Shown here piece after piece: positions 9,875 through 18,979 of a stretch of DNA of 64,000 bases. The notes under the pieces were generated by a model. The model made no database searches. It was not told the DNA's origin and was given only the letters and a program-made list of their open reading frames with translations. The position numbers and the translations under genes were made by a program. How positions within the stretch are numbered: position 1 is the stretch's first letter; each line of letters opens with the position of its first letter. Source of the DNA: Roseicella frigidaeris (lineage in GTDB: Bacteria > Pseudomonadota > Alphaproteobacteria > Acetobacterales > Acetobacteraceae); assembly GCF_003258945.1 (NCBI RefSeq), contig NZ_QLIX01000001.1, positions 558,001 to 622,000 on the forward strand, written 5' to 3'.

Positions 9875-10928
9875 GGCGCGGCCGGAGCCGTCGCGCGCCA
9901 TGCTCTGGCTCTCGCCGGTGCTGGCGGCGGTCCTGGCCGCGGCCGGCGGCGGCCTAGTCTTCGCCGCGCTCGGCTACGATCCGCTGCTGGCGCTGCGCAC
10001 CCTGTTCATCGATCCGCTTGCGACGCTGGACGGGTTGACCGAGCTCGGCCTGAAGGCGACGCCGCTGCTGCTCTGCGCCATCGGCATCGCCATCGCGGTG
10101 CAGGCCGGCCTCTGGAACATCGGCGCCGAGGGGCAGCTCACCATGGGGGCGATCGCCGGCGGCGGCATCGCGCTCGCCTTCGGCGGCGGGGGCCACTGGT
10201 GGATCCTGCCGGCGACGCTGCTGGCCGGCGCCGCGGGCGGCGCCGCCTGGGCCGCGATCCCGGCATTGCTGAAGACGCGCTTCCACGCGCATGAGATCCT
10301 GACCACCCTGATGCTCAGCTATGTCGCGGTGCAGATCCTCGGCTGGCTGGTGCATGGCCCCTGGATCGACCCCGAGGGGTTCAACTTCCCGCAGAGCCGG
10401 ATGTTCGAGCCGGATGCGCTGCTGCCGGTGCTGGTCGAGGGCTCGCGCCTGCATGCCGGCGCCCTGCTGGCGCTGCTGGCGGTGCCGCTCGCCTGGCTGC
10501 TGCTCGCCCGCACCGCGGCGGGCTTCCGGCTGCGCACCATCGGCCTGGCGCCGCGGGCCGCGCGCTATGCCGGCTTCCCGGAGCGGGGCAGCGTCTGGTT
10601 CGCCCTCTGCCTCTCCGGCGCCCTGGCCGGGCTGGCGGGCGTGGGCGAGGCGGCGGGGCCGGTCGGGCAGCTGCAGCCGGTGATGTCGCCCGGCTACGGC
10701 TTCGCCGGCATCATCGTGGCCTTCCTCGGCCGGTTGCAGCCCTTCGGCATCCTGGCCGCGGCGCTGCTGATGGCGCTGATCTACCTGGGCGGCGAGCAGC
10801 TGCAGGTCTCGATGCAGTTGCCGCTCGCCGCGACGGGCACGATCCAGGGCATGCTGCTCTTCTTCCTGCTGGCCAGCGACGTCTTCATCGACCATCGCCT
10901 GGTCTGGATGGCGCGCCGGCATGCCTGA
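9858..10928 (+). CDS. ABC importer permease 1 (NupP-like)
   Basis: A 356-residue BPD_transp_2 permease with about ten hydrophobic segments and the family's GIAIAVQAGLWNIGAEGQL stretch, where NIGAEGQ is the characteristic loop. It pairs with the next permease as the membrane channel of a BMP-dependent importer. The start overlaps the end of the ATPase gene and the stop overlaps the next start, so the operon is tightly coupled. Confidence 0.87.
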
Positions 10929-11850
10929 CGGCTTCGTCCTGCTCGCCCTGCTGGTGGCCACGCTGCGGGCCGCGGCGCCACTGCTGCTCGCCGGCTTCGG
11001 GGAGCTGGTCGCCGAGCGCTCCGGCGTGCTCAACCTCGGCGTCGAGGGGATGATGCTGGTCGGCGCCGCCGCCGGCTTCATCGCCACCGTCGCCACCGGC
11101 CAGGTGCTGCTCGGCCTGATGGTCGCGGCGCTGGCGGGGATGCTGATGGCGTTGCTCTTCGGCCTGCTGACCCTGACGCTGGGCGCCAACCAAGTGGCCT
11201 GCGGCCTGGCGCTGACCATCTTCGGCACCGGCCTCTCGGCGCTGATCGGGCTGCCCTGGCAGGGCACGCCGATCCCCGGCCTGGCCAGCGTGATCTGGCC
11301 GGGGCTCGATGCCGCCGGGCCGGTGGCGCAGCAGCTCATGCTGCTCGATCCTTTGCTCGGGCTGGCCCTGCTGCTGCCGGTGCTGGTCGGATTCTTCCTC
11401 TACCGCACCCGATCGGGCCTGATCCTGCGCGCGGTGGGCGAGAGCCATGAGGTGGCGCATGCGCTCGGCTACGGCGTGTTGCGCGTGCGCTATGCGGCGG
11501 TGCTGTTCGGCGGTGCCATGGCCGGGCTGGCCGGGGCCTATCTCTCCCTGGTCTACACGCCGATGTGGACGGAGAACATGGTGGCCGGCCGCGGCTGGAT
11601 CGCCCTCGCCCTGGTGGTCTTCTCGGCCTGGAAGCCGGTCTGGCTGGCCATCGGCGCGCTCTTCTTCGGCTTCGTCACCATCGCGCAATTCCAGGCCGGC
11701 GCCCTCGGCCTGGACGTGTCGCCGCATCTTCTCTCGATGCTGCCCTATCTCGCCACGGTGGTCGTGCTGGTGCTGATCTCCCGCGACGAGACGCGGCGGA
11801 AGCTGAACGCGCCGGCCGCCCTGGGCAAGCCTTTCACCGCCGCCGGATGA
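10921..11850 (+). CDS. ABC importer permease 2 (NupQ-like)
   Basis: A 309-residue BPD_transp_2 permease. Near residue 30-45 it has ERSGVLNLGVEGMM, the counterpart of the NIGAEGQ loop in the first permease, followed by hydrophobic helices. It starts 8 bp before the stop of the first permease. Together they form the heterodimeric channel of the importer. Confidence 0.87.
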   Translation: MPDGFVLLALLVATLRAAAPLLLAGFGELVAERSGVLNLGVEGMMLVGAAAGFIATVATGQVLLGLMVAALAGMLMALLFGLLTLTLGANQVACGLALTIFGTGLSALIGLPWQGTPIPGLASVIWPGLDAAGPVAQQLMLLDPLLGLALLLPVLVGFFLYRTRSGLILRAVGESHEVAHALGYGVLRVRYAAVLFGGAMAGLAGAYLSLVYTPMWTENMVAGRGWIALALVVFSAWKPVWLAIGALFFGFVTIAQFQAGALGLDVSPHLLSMLPYLATVVVLVLISRDETRRKLNAPAALGKPFTAAG

Positions 11851-11882
11851 TACCGCCGCTCCACCATGGGACACCGCGCCGC

Positions 11883-12956
11883 ATGAGCCTGCACCGCCGC
11901 CCGCTTCTCGCCCTGCCCGCGCTGCTCGGCGCCGCCGCGCTGCGCCCGGCCCGCGCCGCCGATCCCTTCCGGGTCGGCTTCGTCTATGTCTCGCCGATCG
12001 GCGATGCCGGCTGGACCTTCCAGCACGAGCTCGGCCGGCGCGCGGTGGAGGCGGCGCTCGGCCCGGCGGTGAAGACCGCCTATGTGGAGAACGTGCCGGA
12101 GGGCGCCGATGCCGAGCGCGTCATCCGCCGCCTGGCGCAGGACGGCAACCAGATGGTCTTCGCCACCTCCTTCGGCTACATGAACCCGGTGGAGAAGGTG
12201 GCGCGCGCCTTCCCCAAGGCGAAGTTCGAGCACGCAACGGGCTACAAGCGCGCCGCCAATCTCGCCACCTATTCCGGCCGCTACTACGAGCCGCGCTACC
12301 TCACTGGCATCATCGCCGGCCGGCTCTCGAAATCGGGCACCATCGGCTATGTCGCCGCCTTTCCGATCCCGGAGGTGATCCAGGGCATCAACGCCATGCT
12401 GCTCGGTGCCCGCAGCGTCAATCCGAAGGCCGTGATCAAGGTGGTCTTCACCAGCTCCTGGTTCGACCCGGGCAAGGAGCGCGCCGCGGCGGACACGCTG
12501 GTGGCGCAGGGCGCCGACTACCTGACGCAGCACACGGACAGCACCGCCGTGGTGCAGGCGGCCGAGGAGAAGGGCGTCTGGTGCAGCGGCTATGACAGCG
12601 ACATGCTGAAATACGCGCCCAAGACCCATACCACCGCGGTCGAGATGCATTGGGACGACTACTACATCGACCGGGTGCGCAAGGCGATCGACGGCGGCTG
12701 GACCAGCGGCGATGTCTGGGGCGGGCTGGCGAGCGGCATGGTGAAGCTCTCCCGCTTCAACCCGGCCCTGCCGGCGCCGCTGCTCGCGGAGGTCGCGGCG
12801 CAGACCGAGGCGATCAAGTCCGGCCGGCTGGTGGTGTTCTCCGGCCCGCTCCGGGACCAGTCCGGCGCGGTGAAGCTGCCGGAGGGCAAGGCGCTGACGG
12901 ATCCCGAGATCTTATCGATGAACTGGTTCCTGGAGGGCGTGCAGGGCAAGCTGTGA
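11883..12956 (+). CDS. BMP-family substrate-binding protein of the ABC importer
   Basis: A 357-residue periplasmic receptor. The signal peptide MSLHRRPLLALPALLGAAAL ends near ARAA at residue 25. The mature domain has the BMP/PnrA features VGFVYVSPIGDAGWTFQH near its start and YGYMN/FATSFGYMNPVE in the hinge area. PnrA-like BMP proteins bind purine nucleosides. The start at 11883 gives the best signal peptide; an ATG at 11847 overlaps the permease stop as ATGA and could be used instead, adding 12 residues. It is the last gene of the importer operon. Confidence 0.87.
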   Translation: MSLHRRPLLALPALLGAAALRPARAADPFRVGFVYVSPIGDAGWTFQHELGRRAVEAALGPAVKTAYVENVPEGADAERVIRRLAQDGNQMVFATSFGYMNPVEKVARAFPKAKFEHATGYKRAANLATYSGRYYEPRYLTGIIAGRLSKSGTIGYVAAFPIPEVIQGINAMLLGARSVNPKAVIKVVFTSSWFDPGKERAAADTLVAQGADYLTQHTDSTAVVQAAEEKGVWCSGYDSDMLKYAPKTHTTAVEMHWDDYYIDRVRKAIDGGWTSGDVWGGLASGMVKLSRFNPALPAPLLAEVAAQTEAIKSGRLVVFSGPLRDQSGAVKLPEGKALTDPEILSMNWFLEGVQGKL

Positions 12957-12974
12957 ACCTGCGCGCCGCGTGAC

Positions 12975-13397
12975 TCACTCGGCATCCGGCCGCCCGCGCA
13001 GCCGCTTGACGTCGCCCCGCTTCGCCTTGCCCTCCAGCCGCCGGGTCTTGGCGCCGAGCGTCGGCCTGGTCGGTCGGCGTGGCGGCGGGGGCGGCGTCGC
13101 CGCCTCGCGGATCAGGGCCAGCAGCCGCTCCCGCGCATCCTCGCGGTTGCGGAGCTGGGTGCGGTGCCGCTGCGCGGTGATGACCAGCACGCCCTCCCCG
13201 GTGACGCGCCGCCCGCCGAGGCGCAGCAGCCGCTGCCGCACCGGCTCGGGCAGGGAGGGGCTGCGGAGGATGTCGAAGCGGAGCTGCACCGCCGTCTCCA
13301 CCTTCTGGATGTTCTGGCCGCCGGCGCCGGAGGCGCGCAGGAACTCCTCCTGCAACTCCGACTCGTCCAGGCTGATGCGGTTGGTGACGCGGATCAT
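12975..13397 (-). CDS. arfB: Peptidyl-tRNA hydrolase ArfB-type ribosome rescue factor
   Basis: A 140-residue release-factor-like protein with the catalytic GGQ at residues 26-28 (SGAGGQNIQK) and a basic Arg/Lys-rich C-terminal tail, which in ArfB/YaeJ enters the mRNA channel of stalled ribosomes. It lacks codon-recognition domains, so it is a rescue factor and not RF1/RF2. Its ATG overlaps the eutC stop (ATGA), which makes it the third gene of the eutB-eutC operon. That placement is functionally unexpected. Confidence 0.88.
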   Translation of the reverse strand: MIRVTNRISLDESELQEEFLRASGAGGQNIQKVETAVQLRFDILRSPSLPEPVRQRLLRLGGRRVTGEGVLVITAQRHRTQLRNREDARERLLALIREAATPPPPPRRPTRPTLGAKTRRLEGKAKRGDVKRLRGRPDAE

Positions 13398-14170
13398 GGC
13401 GGCAGCAGGTCCTGGCGCGGCTGCTCGTCCTTGAGCGCGACGCCGGTCATCCCCTGGCCGAGCGCCGCCCGCGCCAGCCAGACCAGCTTGCCGGCGCCCT
13501 GCGCGGGGGAGAGCCCGCCGGGGCGGATGTTGGAGATGCAGTTCCGCTCGGCATCGCTGCGCCCCGGCCGCGGCGCATGGGTGAGGTAGAGGCCGAGGGA
13601 ATCGAGTGCCATCAGCCCTGGCCGCTCGCCGATCAGCATGGCGACCAGACGCACCCCCATGGCGCCGCCGATTTCGTCGCCGAGCGCGACCCGGGCCTGC
13701 TCGGCCAGCACGATGGGCGCCAGCGGGATGCCGGCCTGGCGAAGCAGCGGCAGGGCATGGCCGATCACCGCCGGGGCCTGCGCCTGCACGCCGGTGGCGC
13801 AGAGGCCATCGGCGATGACGAAGAGCAGGCTGCCCGGCGCCGGCGGCAGCAGGGCGCGGTGCTCCTCCCGCAGCCTCCGGCCGAGATCGGGGCGCAGCAG
13901 ATAGGCCCGGCGGTTCGGCGCCTGGCTGGCGACGCGCAGCACCGGCAGGCCGAGCGGCGCCAGCGCCGCCTCCAGCGCCGCCGGGTCGAGGGCGGACTGC
14001 ACCGCGTCGCGGGCCCGAGCATGCGCCTCCTGGAAATCGAGATGCGCCGCGGTGGGCAAGCCGTTGCCGGCGCGGCCGAGGGCGACGCGCGCCGCGGTGA
14101 AGCGGCGCAGCTCGCTCCATCGTGCCGATGGCGCGTCCGGGGGGGCGGCCGGCGGATCGGCGGCGCTCAT
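13394..14170 (-). CDS. eutC: Ethanolamine ammonia-lyase small subunit
   Basis: A 258-residue EutC. Family features are visible: ARVALGRAGNGLPT near the N-terminus, the FVIADGLCATGVQ motif and the C-terminal ERNCISNIRPGGLS. With EutB it forms the adenosylcobalamin-dependent enzyme that converts ethanolamine to acetaldehyde and ammonia. It overlaps eutB upstream and arfB downstream by 4 bp each. Confidence 0.93.
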   Translation of the reverse strand: MSAADPPAAPPDAPSARWSELRRFTAARVALGRAGNGLPTAAHLDFQEAHARARDAVQSALDPAALEAALAPLGLPVLRVASQAPNRRAYLLRPDLGRRLREEHRALLPPAPGSLLFVIADGLCATGVQAQAPAVIGHALPLLRQAGIPLAPIVLAEQARVALGDEIGGAMGVRLVAMLIGERPGLMALDSLGLYLTHAPRPGRSDAERNCISNIRPGGLSPAQGAGKLVWLARAALGQGMTGVALKDEQPRQDLLPP

Positions 14171-15543
14171 GCCAGCCCCGCCAGCGACGGGGCAAGGCGC
14201 GGCGGCAGCTCGCCGGCGCTGCTTGCCGCCTCCAGCCCCATCCGCTCCATCCAGGCGGCGAATTCCGGCGCCGGCCGCTTGCCGAGCGCGGCGCGGAGAT
14301 AGCGGCCATCGTGGAAGGAGCTGGACTGGTAGGCGAGCATCACGTCATCCGCCCCGGGCACGCCCATGATGTAGGTGACGCCGGCGACGCCGAGCAGGGT
14401 GAGCAGCGCGTCCATGTCGTCCTGATCGGCCTCGGCATGGTTGGTGTAGCAGACATCCACCCCCATCGGCAGGCCGAGCAGCTTGCCGCAGCAATGATCC
14501 TCCAGCCCGGCGCGGGTGATCTGCTTGCCGTCGAACAGGTATTCCGGGCCGATGAAGCCGACCACCGAGTTCACCAGCAGGGGCGGGAATTCCCGCGCCA
14601 CCGCATAGGCCCGCGCCTCGATGGTCTGCTGGTCGCAGCCGTGATGCGCCTCGGCCGAGAGGGCGCTGCCCTGGCCGGTCTCGAAATACATCAGGTCCTG
14701 GCCGAGGCTGCCGCGGCCGAGGCCGAGCGCCGCCTCCCGCGCCTCGCGCAGCAGGGCGAGGCTGACGCCGAAGCTGCGGTTGGTCGCCTCCGTCCCGCCG
14801 ATCGACTGGAAGACGAGATCGACCGGCGCGCCCTGCTCGATGGCGAGCAGGGTGGTGGTGACATGCGCCAGCACGCAGCTCTGGGTCGGGATGGCGTAGC
14901 GGTCCCGCACCGCATCCAGCAGCTCGAGCAGGCGGAGGGTGTTGTCCAGGCTGTCGGTCGCCGGGTTGACGCCGATGACGGCATCGCCGGCGCCGAGCAG
15001 CAACCCGTCCAGGATGGCGGCGGCGACGCCGCGCGGGTCGTCCACCGGGTCGTTCGGCTGCAGCCGGATGGAGAGGCGGCCCGGCAGCCCGAGGGTGTTG
15101 CGGAAACGGGTGGTGACCTGGCATTTCGCGGCGATCGCCACCAGGTCCTGCAACCGGCAGATCTTGCTGACACCGGCGACCATCTCGGGCGTCAGGCCGG
15201 GGCGCAGCGCGGCCAGCATGGCGGGCGAGGCTGCCTCGGAGAGCAGCCAGTCGCGGAAGCCGCCCACCGTCAGATGCGCGACCGGGGCGAAGGCGGCCAC
15301 ATCGTGCCGGTCGAGGATGAGGCGGGTGACCTCGTCCTCCTCATAGGGGATGACTGCCTCGGTAAGGAAATGCCGCAGCGGCAGGTCGGCCAGCTCCCGC
15401 TGCGCCGCCACCCGTTCCTGCGCGCTGCCGGCGGCGAGGCCGGCCAGCACGTCGCCGGAGCGGAGCGGCGTCGCCCGCGCCAGCAGGGTGCGCAGATCGG
15501 GGAAGAGGTAGCGCGTGCCGCCGACCGCCTGCGCGAAGCCCAT
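14167..15543 (-). CDS. eutB: Ethanolamine ammonia-lyase large subunit
   Basis: A 458-residue EutB, normal length for the catalytic TIM-barrel subunit. Family segments include LPGRLSIRLQPNDPVDDPRG and FQSIGGTEATN. The start at 15543 follows AGGAGGG. No EutA reactivase, microcompartment gene or ethanolamine regulator is visible nearby, so this is the minimal non-microcompartment form seen in many soil alphaproteobacteria. Confidence 0.93.
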   Translation of the reverse strand: MGFAQAVGGTRYLFPDLRTLLARATPLRSGDVLAGLAAGSAQERVAAQRELADLPLRHFLTEAVIPYEEDEVTRLILDRHDVAAFAPVAHLTVGGFRDWLLSEAASPAMLAALRPGLTPEMVAGVSKICRLQDLVAIAAKCQVTTRFRNTLGLPGRLSIRLQPNDPVDDPRGVAAAILDGLLLGAGDAVIGVNPATDSLDNTLRLLELLDAVRDRYAIPTQSCVLAHVTTTLLAIEQGAPVDLVFQSIGGTEATNRSFGVSLALLREAREAALGLGRGSLGQDLMYFETGQGSALSAEAHHGCDQQTIEARAYAVAREFPPLLVNSVVGFIGPEYLFDGKQITRAGLEDHCCGKLLGLPMGVDVCYTNHAEADQDDMDALLTLLGVAGVTYIMGVPGADDVMLAYQSSSFHDGRYLRAALGKRPAPEFAAWMERMGLEAASSAGELPPRLAPSLAGLA

Positions 15544-15591
15544 GGGACCCTCCTGGCCCTCTCCTTTACGCGGAATCCCCTGCTGCGGGGA

Positions 15592-15685
15592 GGGCGCCCC
15601 GGGGACGCCGAGGAGGGCGGCGGGCCCCGTGGCTTGACGCTGCGGGGCGCCCGGGACCAGCCTTGCCGGGAAGGGCCCGGCAAGG
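15592..15685 (+). promoter_or_regulatory. Structured leader of the LLM oxidoreductase operon
   Basis: Two inverted repeats lie between the divergent eutB start and the LLM gene. The first pairs GGGCGCCCCG (15592-15601) with CGGGGCGCCC (15643-15652). The second is a compact hairpin, CCTTGCCGGG (15661-15670) with CCCGGCAAGG (15676-15685) and a 5-nt loop, ending about 12 bp before the ribosome binding site. If transcribed it would form a structured 5' leader. Function is inferred only from position. Confidence 0.45.
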
Positions 15686-15710
15686 GCTGTCCGTCGCGGA
15701 GGGAACGCGC

Positions 15711-16904
15711 ATGAAATTCGGCGTCTTCTACGAGCTGCAACTGCCCAAGCCCTGGGGGCCGCGCAGCGAGCGCGACCTGTACCATGATGCGCTGTCGCAG
15801 CTCGAGCTGGCGGACCGGCTCGGCTACGACTATGCCTGGGAGGTGGAGCACCACTTCCTCGAGGAGTATTCGCACTCCCCGGCGCCGGAGGTCTTCCTCG
15901 GCGCCGCCAGCCAGCGGACCAAGCGGATCCGCCTCGGCCATGGCATCATCCAGCTCACCACCAACCATCCCGCCCGGGTCGCCGAGCGCGTCGCCTGCCT
16001 CGACCTGCTGAGCGACGGGCGGGTCGAGCTCGGTATCGGCGAGGGCGCCAGCATCACCGAGCTCGGCCCCTTCGAGCGCAGCATGGAGGAGAAGCGCGCG
16101 GTCTGGGAGGATGCGGTGCGCTGCGTCCTGCCGATGTTCACGCAGGAGGGCTGGGAATACGACGGCCCCTATTTCAAATTCCCGCTGCGCAACGTGCTGC
16201 CCAAGCCGCTGCAGCGGCCGCACCCGCCGCTCTGGGTCGCCTGCTCGCAGCTCGAGACCATCGAGATGGCCGGCCGCCGCGGCATGGGGGCGCTCGGCTT
16301 CCAATTCCTCTCGGCCGATGCGGCGCATGCCTGGGTGCACGCCTACTACAACAGCTTCGTCAAGCGGCAGGAGAAGCTGGCCGAATACGAGACCAACCCG
16401 AACATCGCCATCGTCAGCTACTTCATGTGCGCCGAGACGGACGAGGAGGCGCGGCGCCGTGCCGATGGCGTCACCTTCTTCCAGTTCGCGCTGCGCTACT
16501 ACAACGCCGCCAAGGGGCGGGAGCGGGCGAAGCCCGGCACGGTCAGCCTCTGGGACGAGTACGAGGCCTGGAAGCGCGCCAATCCCGAGGCGCTGCAACG
16601 CGCCCTCTCGGGCGGGCTGATCGGCTCGCCGGAGACGCTGCGGCGCAAGCTCAGGAAATTCGAGGCCTCGAACATCGACCAGGTCATCCTGCTCAACCAG
16701 GCCGGCAAGAACACGCATGAGCATATCAGCGAAAGCCTGGAGCTCTTCGCCCGCGAGGTGATGCCGGAATTCCATGCCCGCGAGCCGGCGCATCAGGACT
16801 GGAAGCGCAAGGTGCTTGCGGGCGAGATCGCGTTGGAAGAGATCGACACCGAGCCCTTCCGCGAGCGCTTCGGGCCGAATGCGGTGCGGGCGGCGGCGGA
16901 ATGA
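15711..16904 (+). CDS. LLM-class flavin-dependent oxidoreductase
   Basis: A 397-residue luciferase-like monooxygenase-fold protein. It starts MKFGVFYELQLPKPWG, has the barrel segment HGIIQLTTNHPARVAERVA, and ends with a GSPETLRRKL...QVILLNQAG region typical of F420/FMN-dependent members. The start at 15711 follows GGAGGGA. Its TGA overlaps the ATG of the downstream serine hydrolase. The substrate is not apparent. Confidence 0.85.
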   Translation: MKFGVFYELQLPKPWGPRSERDLYHDALSQLELADRLGYDYAWEVEHHFLEEYSHSPAPEVFLGAASQRTKRIRLGHGIIQLTTNHPARVAERVACLDLLSDGRVELGIGEGASITELGPFERSMEEKRAVWEDAVRCVLPMFTQEGWEYDGPYFKFPLRNVLPKPLQRPHPPLWVACSQLETIEMAGRRGMGALGFQFLSADAAHAWVHAYYNSFVKRQEKLAEYETNPNIAIVSYFMCAETDEEARRRADGVTFFQFALRYYNAAKGRERAKPGTVSLWDEYEAWKRANPEALQRALSGGLIGSPETLRRKLRKFEASNIDQVILLNQAGKNTHEHISESLELFAREVMPEFHAREPAHQDWKRKVLAGEIALEEIDTEPFRERFGPNAVRAAAE

Positions 16905-18073
16905 GCCCGCTGCCGCTGGCGCGGCCGGAGGAGGTCGGCCTCTCGACGGCCCGGCTGGAGCGGCTGGGCGCGGTGCTGGAGGAGCGCATCGCCGCCGGCC
17001 ACCTGCCTGGCGCGGTGGTGCTGGTCGGGCGGCAGGGCCGGATCGCCTGGCACCGGGCCCATGGCCGGCGCGACCCTGCCGCGGCGGACCCGATGCGCAC
17101 GGATGCGATCTTCCGCATCTACTCCATGACCAAGCCGCTGGTCTCGGTCGGCATCATGCTGCTGATGGAGGAGGGGCGGCTGCAGCTCGGCGAGCCGGTC
17201 GGCCGCTACCTGCCCGATCTCGCCGGGCTGCGCGTGGCGGCGCCGGGCGGCGGCACGGTGCCGGCCGCGGCGCCGGTCACCATCCAGGACCTGCTGCGCC
17301 ATACCTCCGGCCTCACCTACGAATTCCTTGGTACCGGGCCCGTCCACCAGGCCTATGCGGCGGCGCGGATCGCCCGCCGGGCGCAGACCAATGCCGACCA
17401 GGTGGCGACGCTCGCCACCCTGCCGCTGCTGCACCAGCCGGGCACGCGCTGGGAGTACAGCCGCTCGACCGATGTGCTCGGGCGGCTGATCGAGGTGGTG
17501 GCCGGGCAATCCCTCGGCGCCTTCCTGGCCGAGCGCATCTGCGCGCCGCTCGGCATGGTCGATACCGGCTTCCATGTGCCGACGGGCCAGCAGCATCGCC
17601 TCGCCGGTGGCTTCGCGCGCGACCCGGAGAGCGGCGCCGAGGTCGCCCTGCTGGATGTGCGCGAGGCGCCGCAATTCCAATCCGGCGGCGGCGGCATGGT
17701 CTCGACCAGCGCCGACTATGCCCGCTTCCTGCAGATGCTCGCCGCGAATGGCGCGACGGAAGGTGGCCGGATCCTCTCGCGCAAGACGGTCGAGCTGATG
17801 ACCGCCGACCATCTCGGCGCTATTCCGGGCAGCCCCGACCTGCTGCCGCCCGGCTTCGGCTTCGGGCTCGGCTTCGCCGTGCGGCGGGACCGCGGCCTGG
17901 CGGTGACGCCCGGCTCGGTCGGCCTGTACTACTGGAGCGGGCTGGCCGGCACGACCTTCTGGGTCGATCCGGCCGAGCGACTCTTCGCCGTCTTCATGAT
18001 GCAGGGGCCAGGGCAGCGGGAATACTATCGCGGCCTGATGCGCGACATGGTCTATGCGGCGATCGTGGATTGA
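16901..18073 (+). CDS. Serine hydrolase, class C beta-lactamase/esterase fold
   Basis: A 390-residue cytoplasmic beta-lactamase-related hydrolase; no signal peptide is seen. The nucleophile motif SMTK is at residues 75-78 and the second catalytic tyrosine is Y186 in WEYSRS. HTSGLTYEF around 134-142 is also typical of the family. Y186 is followed by S-R where penicillin-binding enzymes have x-N, which favours an esterase or amidase over an antibiotic-degrading enzyme. It overlaps the LLM gene by 4 bp and precedes a metallo-hydrolase. Confidence 0.85.
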   Translation: MSPLPLARPEEVGLSTARLERLGAVLEERIAAGHLPGAVVLVGRQGRIAWHRAHGRRDPAAADPMRTDAIFRIYSMTKPLVSVGIMLLMEEGRLQLGEPVGRYLPDLAGLRVAAPGGGTVPAAAPVTIQDLLRHTSGLTYEFLGTGPVHQAYAAARIARRAQTNADQVATLATLPLLHQPGTRWEYSRSTDVLGRLIEVVAGQSLGAFLAERICAPLGMVDTGFHVPTGQQHRLAGGFARDPESGAEVALLDVREAPQFQSGGGGMVSTSADYARFLQMLAANGATEGGRILSRKTVELMTADHLGAIPGSPDLLPPGFGFGLGFAVRRDRGLAVTPGSVGLYYWSGLAGTTFWVDPAERLFAVFMMQGPGQREYYRGLMRDMVYAAIVD

Positions 18074-18078
18074 GCGGC

Positions 18079-18942
18079 ATGCGCTGGACGATTGGCGAGG
18101 TCACGATCAACAAGGTGGTGGAGCTGGAAATGGCCGGCGGCAGCCGCTTCCTGCTGCCGCAGGCGACGCCGGAGGAGGTGCGCGGCATCCCCTGGCTGGC
18201 GCCGCATTTCGCCGACGAGGCAGGGCGGCTCCGCCTCAGCATCCATGCGTTGATCATCGAGACGCCGGCGGGCCGGCGCATCCTGGTCGATACCTGCCTC
18301 GGCAACGACAAGCAGGGGCGCAGGATTCCGCACTGGAACGGCCGCCAGGGACGCTTCCTCGAGGATCTGGCCGAGGCCGGCTATCCGGCGGAGAGCATCG
18401 ACACCGTGCTCTGCACCCATCTGCATGTGGACCATGTGGGCTGGAACACGCGGCTGCTGGACGGGCGCTGGGTGCCGAGCTTCCCACGGGCGCGCTACGT
18501 CTTCGGCCGGCGGGAATTCGCGCACTGGTCGCGGCCGGAGGCGGGGGATGACAGCCAGCGCGCGGTCTTCGCCGATTCTGTGCAGCCGATCCTCGATGCC
18601 GGCCTCGCCGAGTTGGTGGAGGCGGATCACCGGCTTTGCGAGGAGGTGCAACTGGTGCCGAGCTTCGGCCACACGCCGGGGCATGTCAGCGTGCTGATCC
18701 GATCCGCCGGGGAGGAGGCGCTGATCACCGGCGACATCGCGCACCACCCCTGCCAGCTCGCCCGGCCGGACTGGAGCTCGACCGCCGATAGCGACCCGCG
18801 CCAGGCCGAGGCGACGCGGCATGCCATCTTCGGCGGGCTGGCGGGGCGGCCGGTGCTGGTGGTCGGCACGCATTTCGCGGGACCGAGCGCCGGCCGCGTG
18901 GTGCGGGACGGGGCCGGCTACCGGCTGCTGGTCTGCTGGTAG
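18079..18942 (+). CDS. MBL-fold metallohydrolase
   Basis: A 287-residue metallo-beta-lactamase-fold hydrolase. The zinc motif is HLHVDH at residues 114-119 (H114, H116, D118, H119), followed by GHTPGH and TGDIAHHP. This arrangement matches AHL-lactonase and related lactonase-like subfamilies. It starts 5 bp after the serine hydrolase stop. With the two preceding genes it suggests a small catabolic unit of oxidation followed by ester or lactone hydrolysis (inference). Confidence 0.85.
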   Translation: MRWTIGEVTINKVVELEMAGGSRFLLPQATPEEVRGIPWLAPHFADEAGRLRLSIHALIIETPAGRRILVDTCLGNDKQGRRIPHWNGRQGRFLEDLAEAGYPAESIDTVLCTHLHVDHVGWNTRLLDGRWVPSFPRARYVFGRREFAHWSRPEAGDDSQRAVFADSVQPILDAGLAELVEADHRLCEEVQLVPSFGHTPGHVSVLIRSAGEEALITGDIAHHPCQLARPDWSSTADSDPRQAEATRHAIFGGLAGRPVLVVGTHFAGPSAGRVVRDGAGYRLLVCW

Positions 18943-18955
18943 GCGCGCGGGTGAT

Positions 18956-18979
18956 CCGCCAGGTCAGAAAACCTGGCGG
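18956..18979. terminator. Bidirectional terminator between convergent genes
   Basis: CCGCCAGGT (18956-18964) pairs with ACCTGGCGG (18971-18979) around a 6-nt loop. It lies where the MBL-fold gene and pit converge, and the pit stop codon is inside it. A strong GC hairpin in this position can end transcription from both sides. Confidence 0.65.

Noticed and set aside
16901-18073. Antibiotic-type beta-lactamase
   Set aside because: SxxK and Tyr are present but no signal peptide or standard YxN exists, so a cytoplasmic esterase or amidase is likelier.
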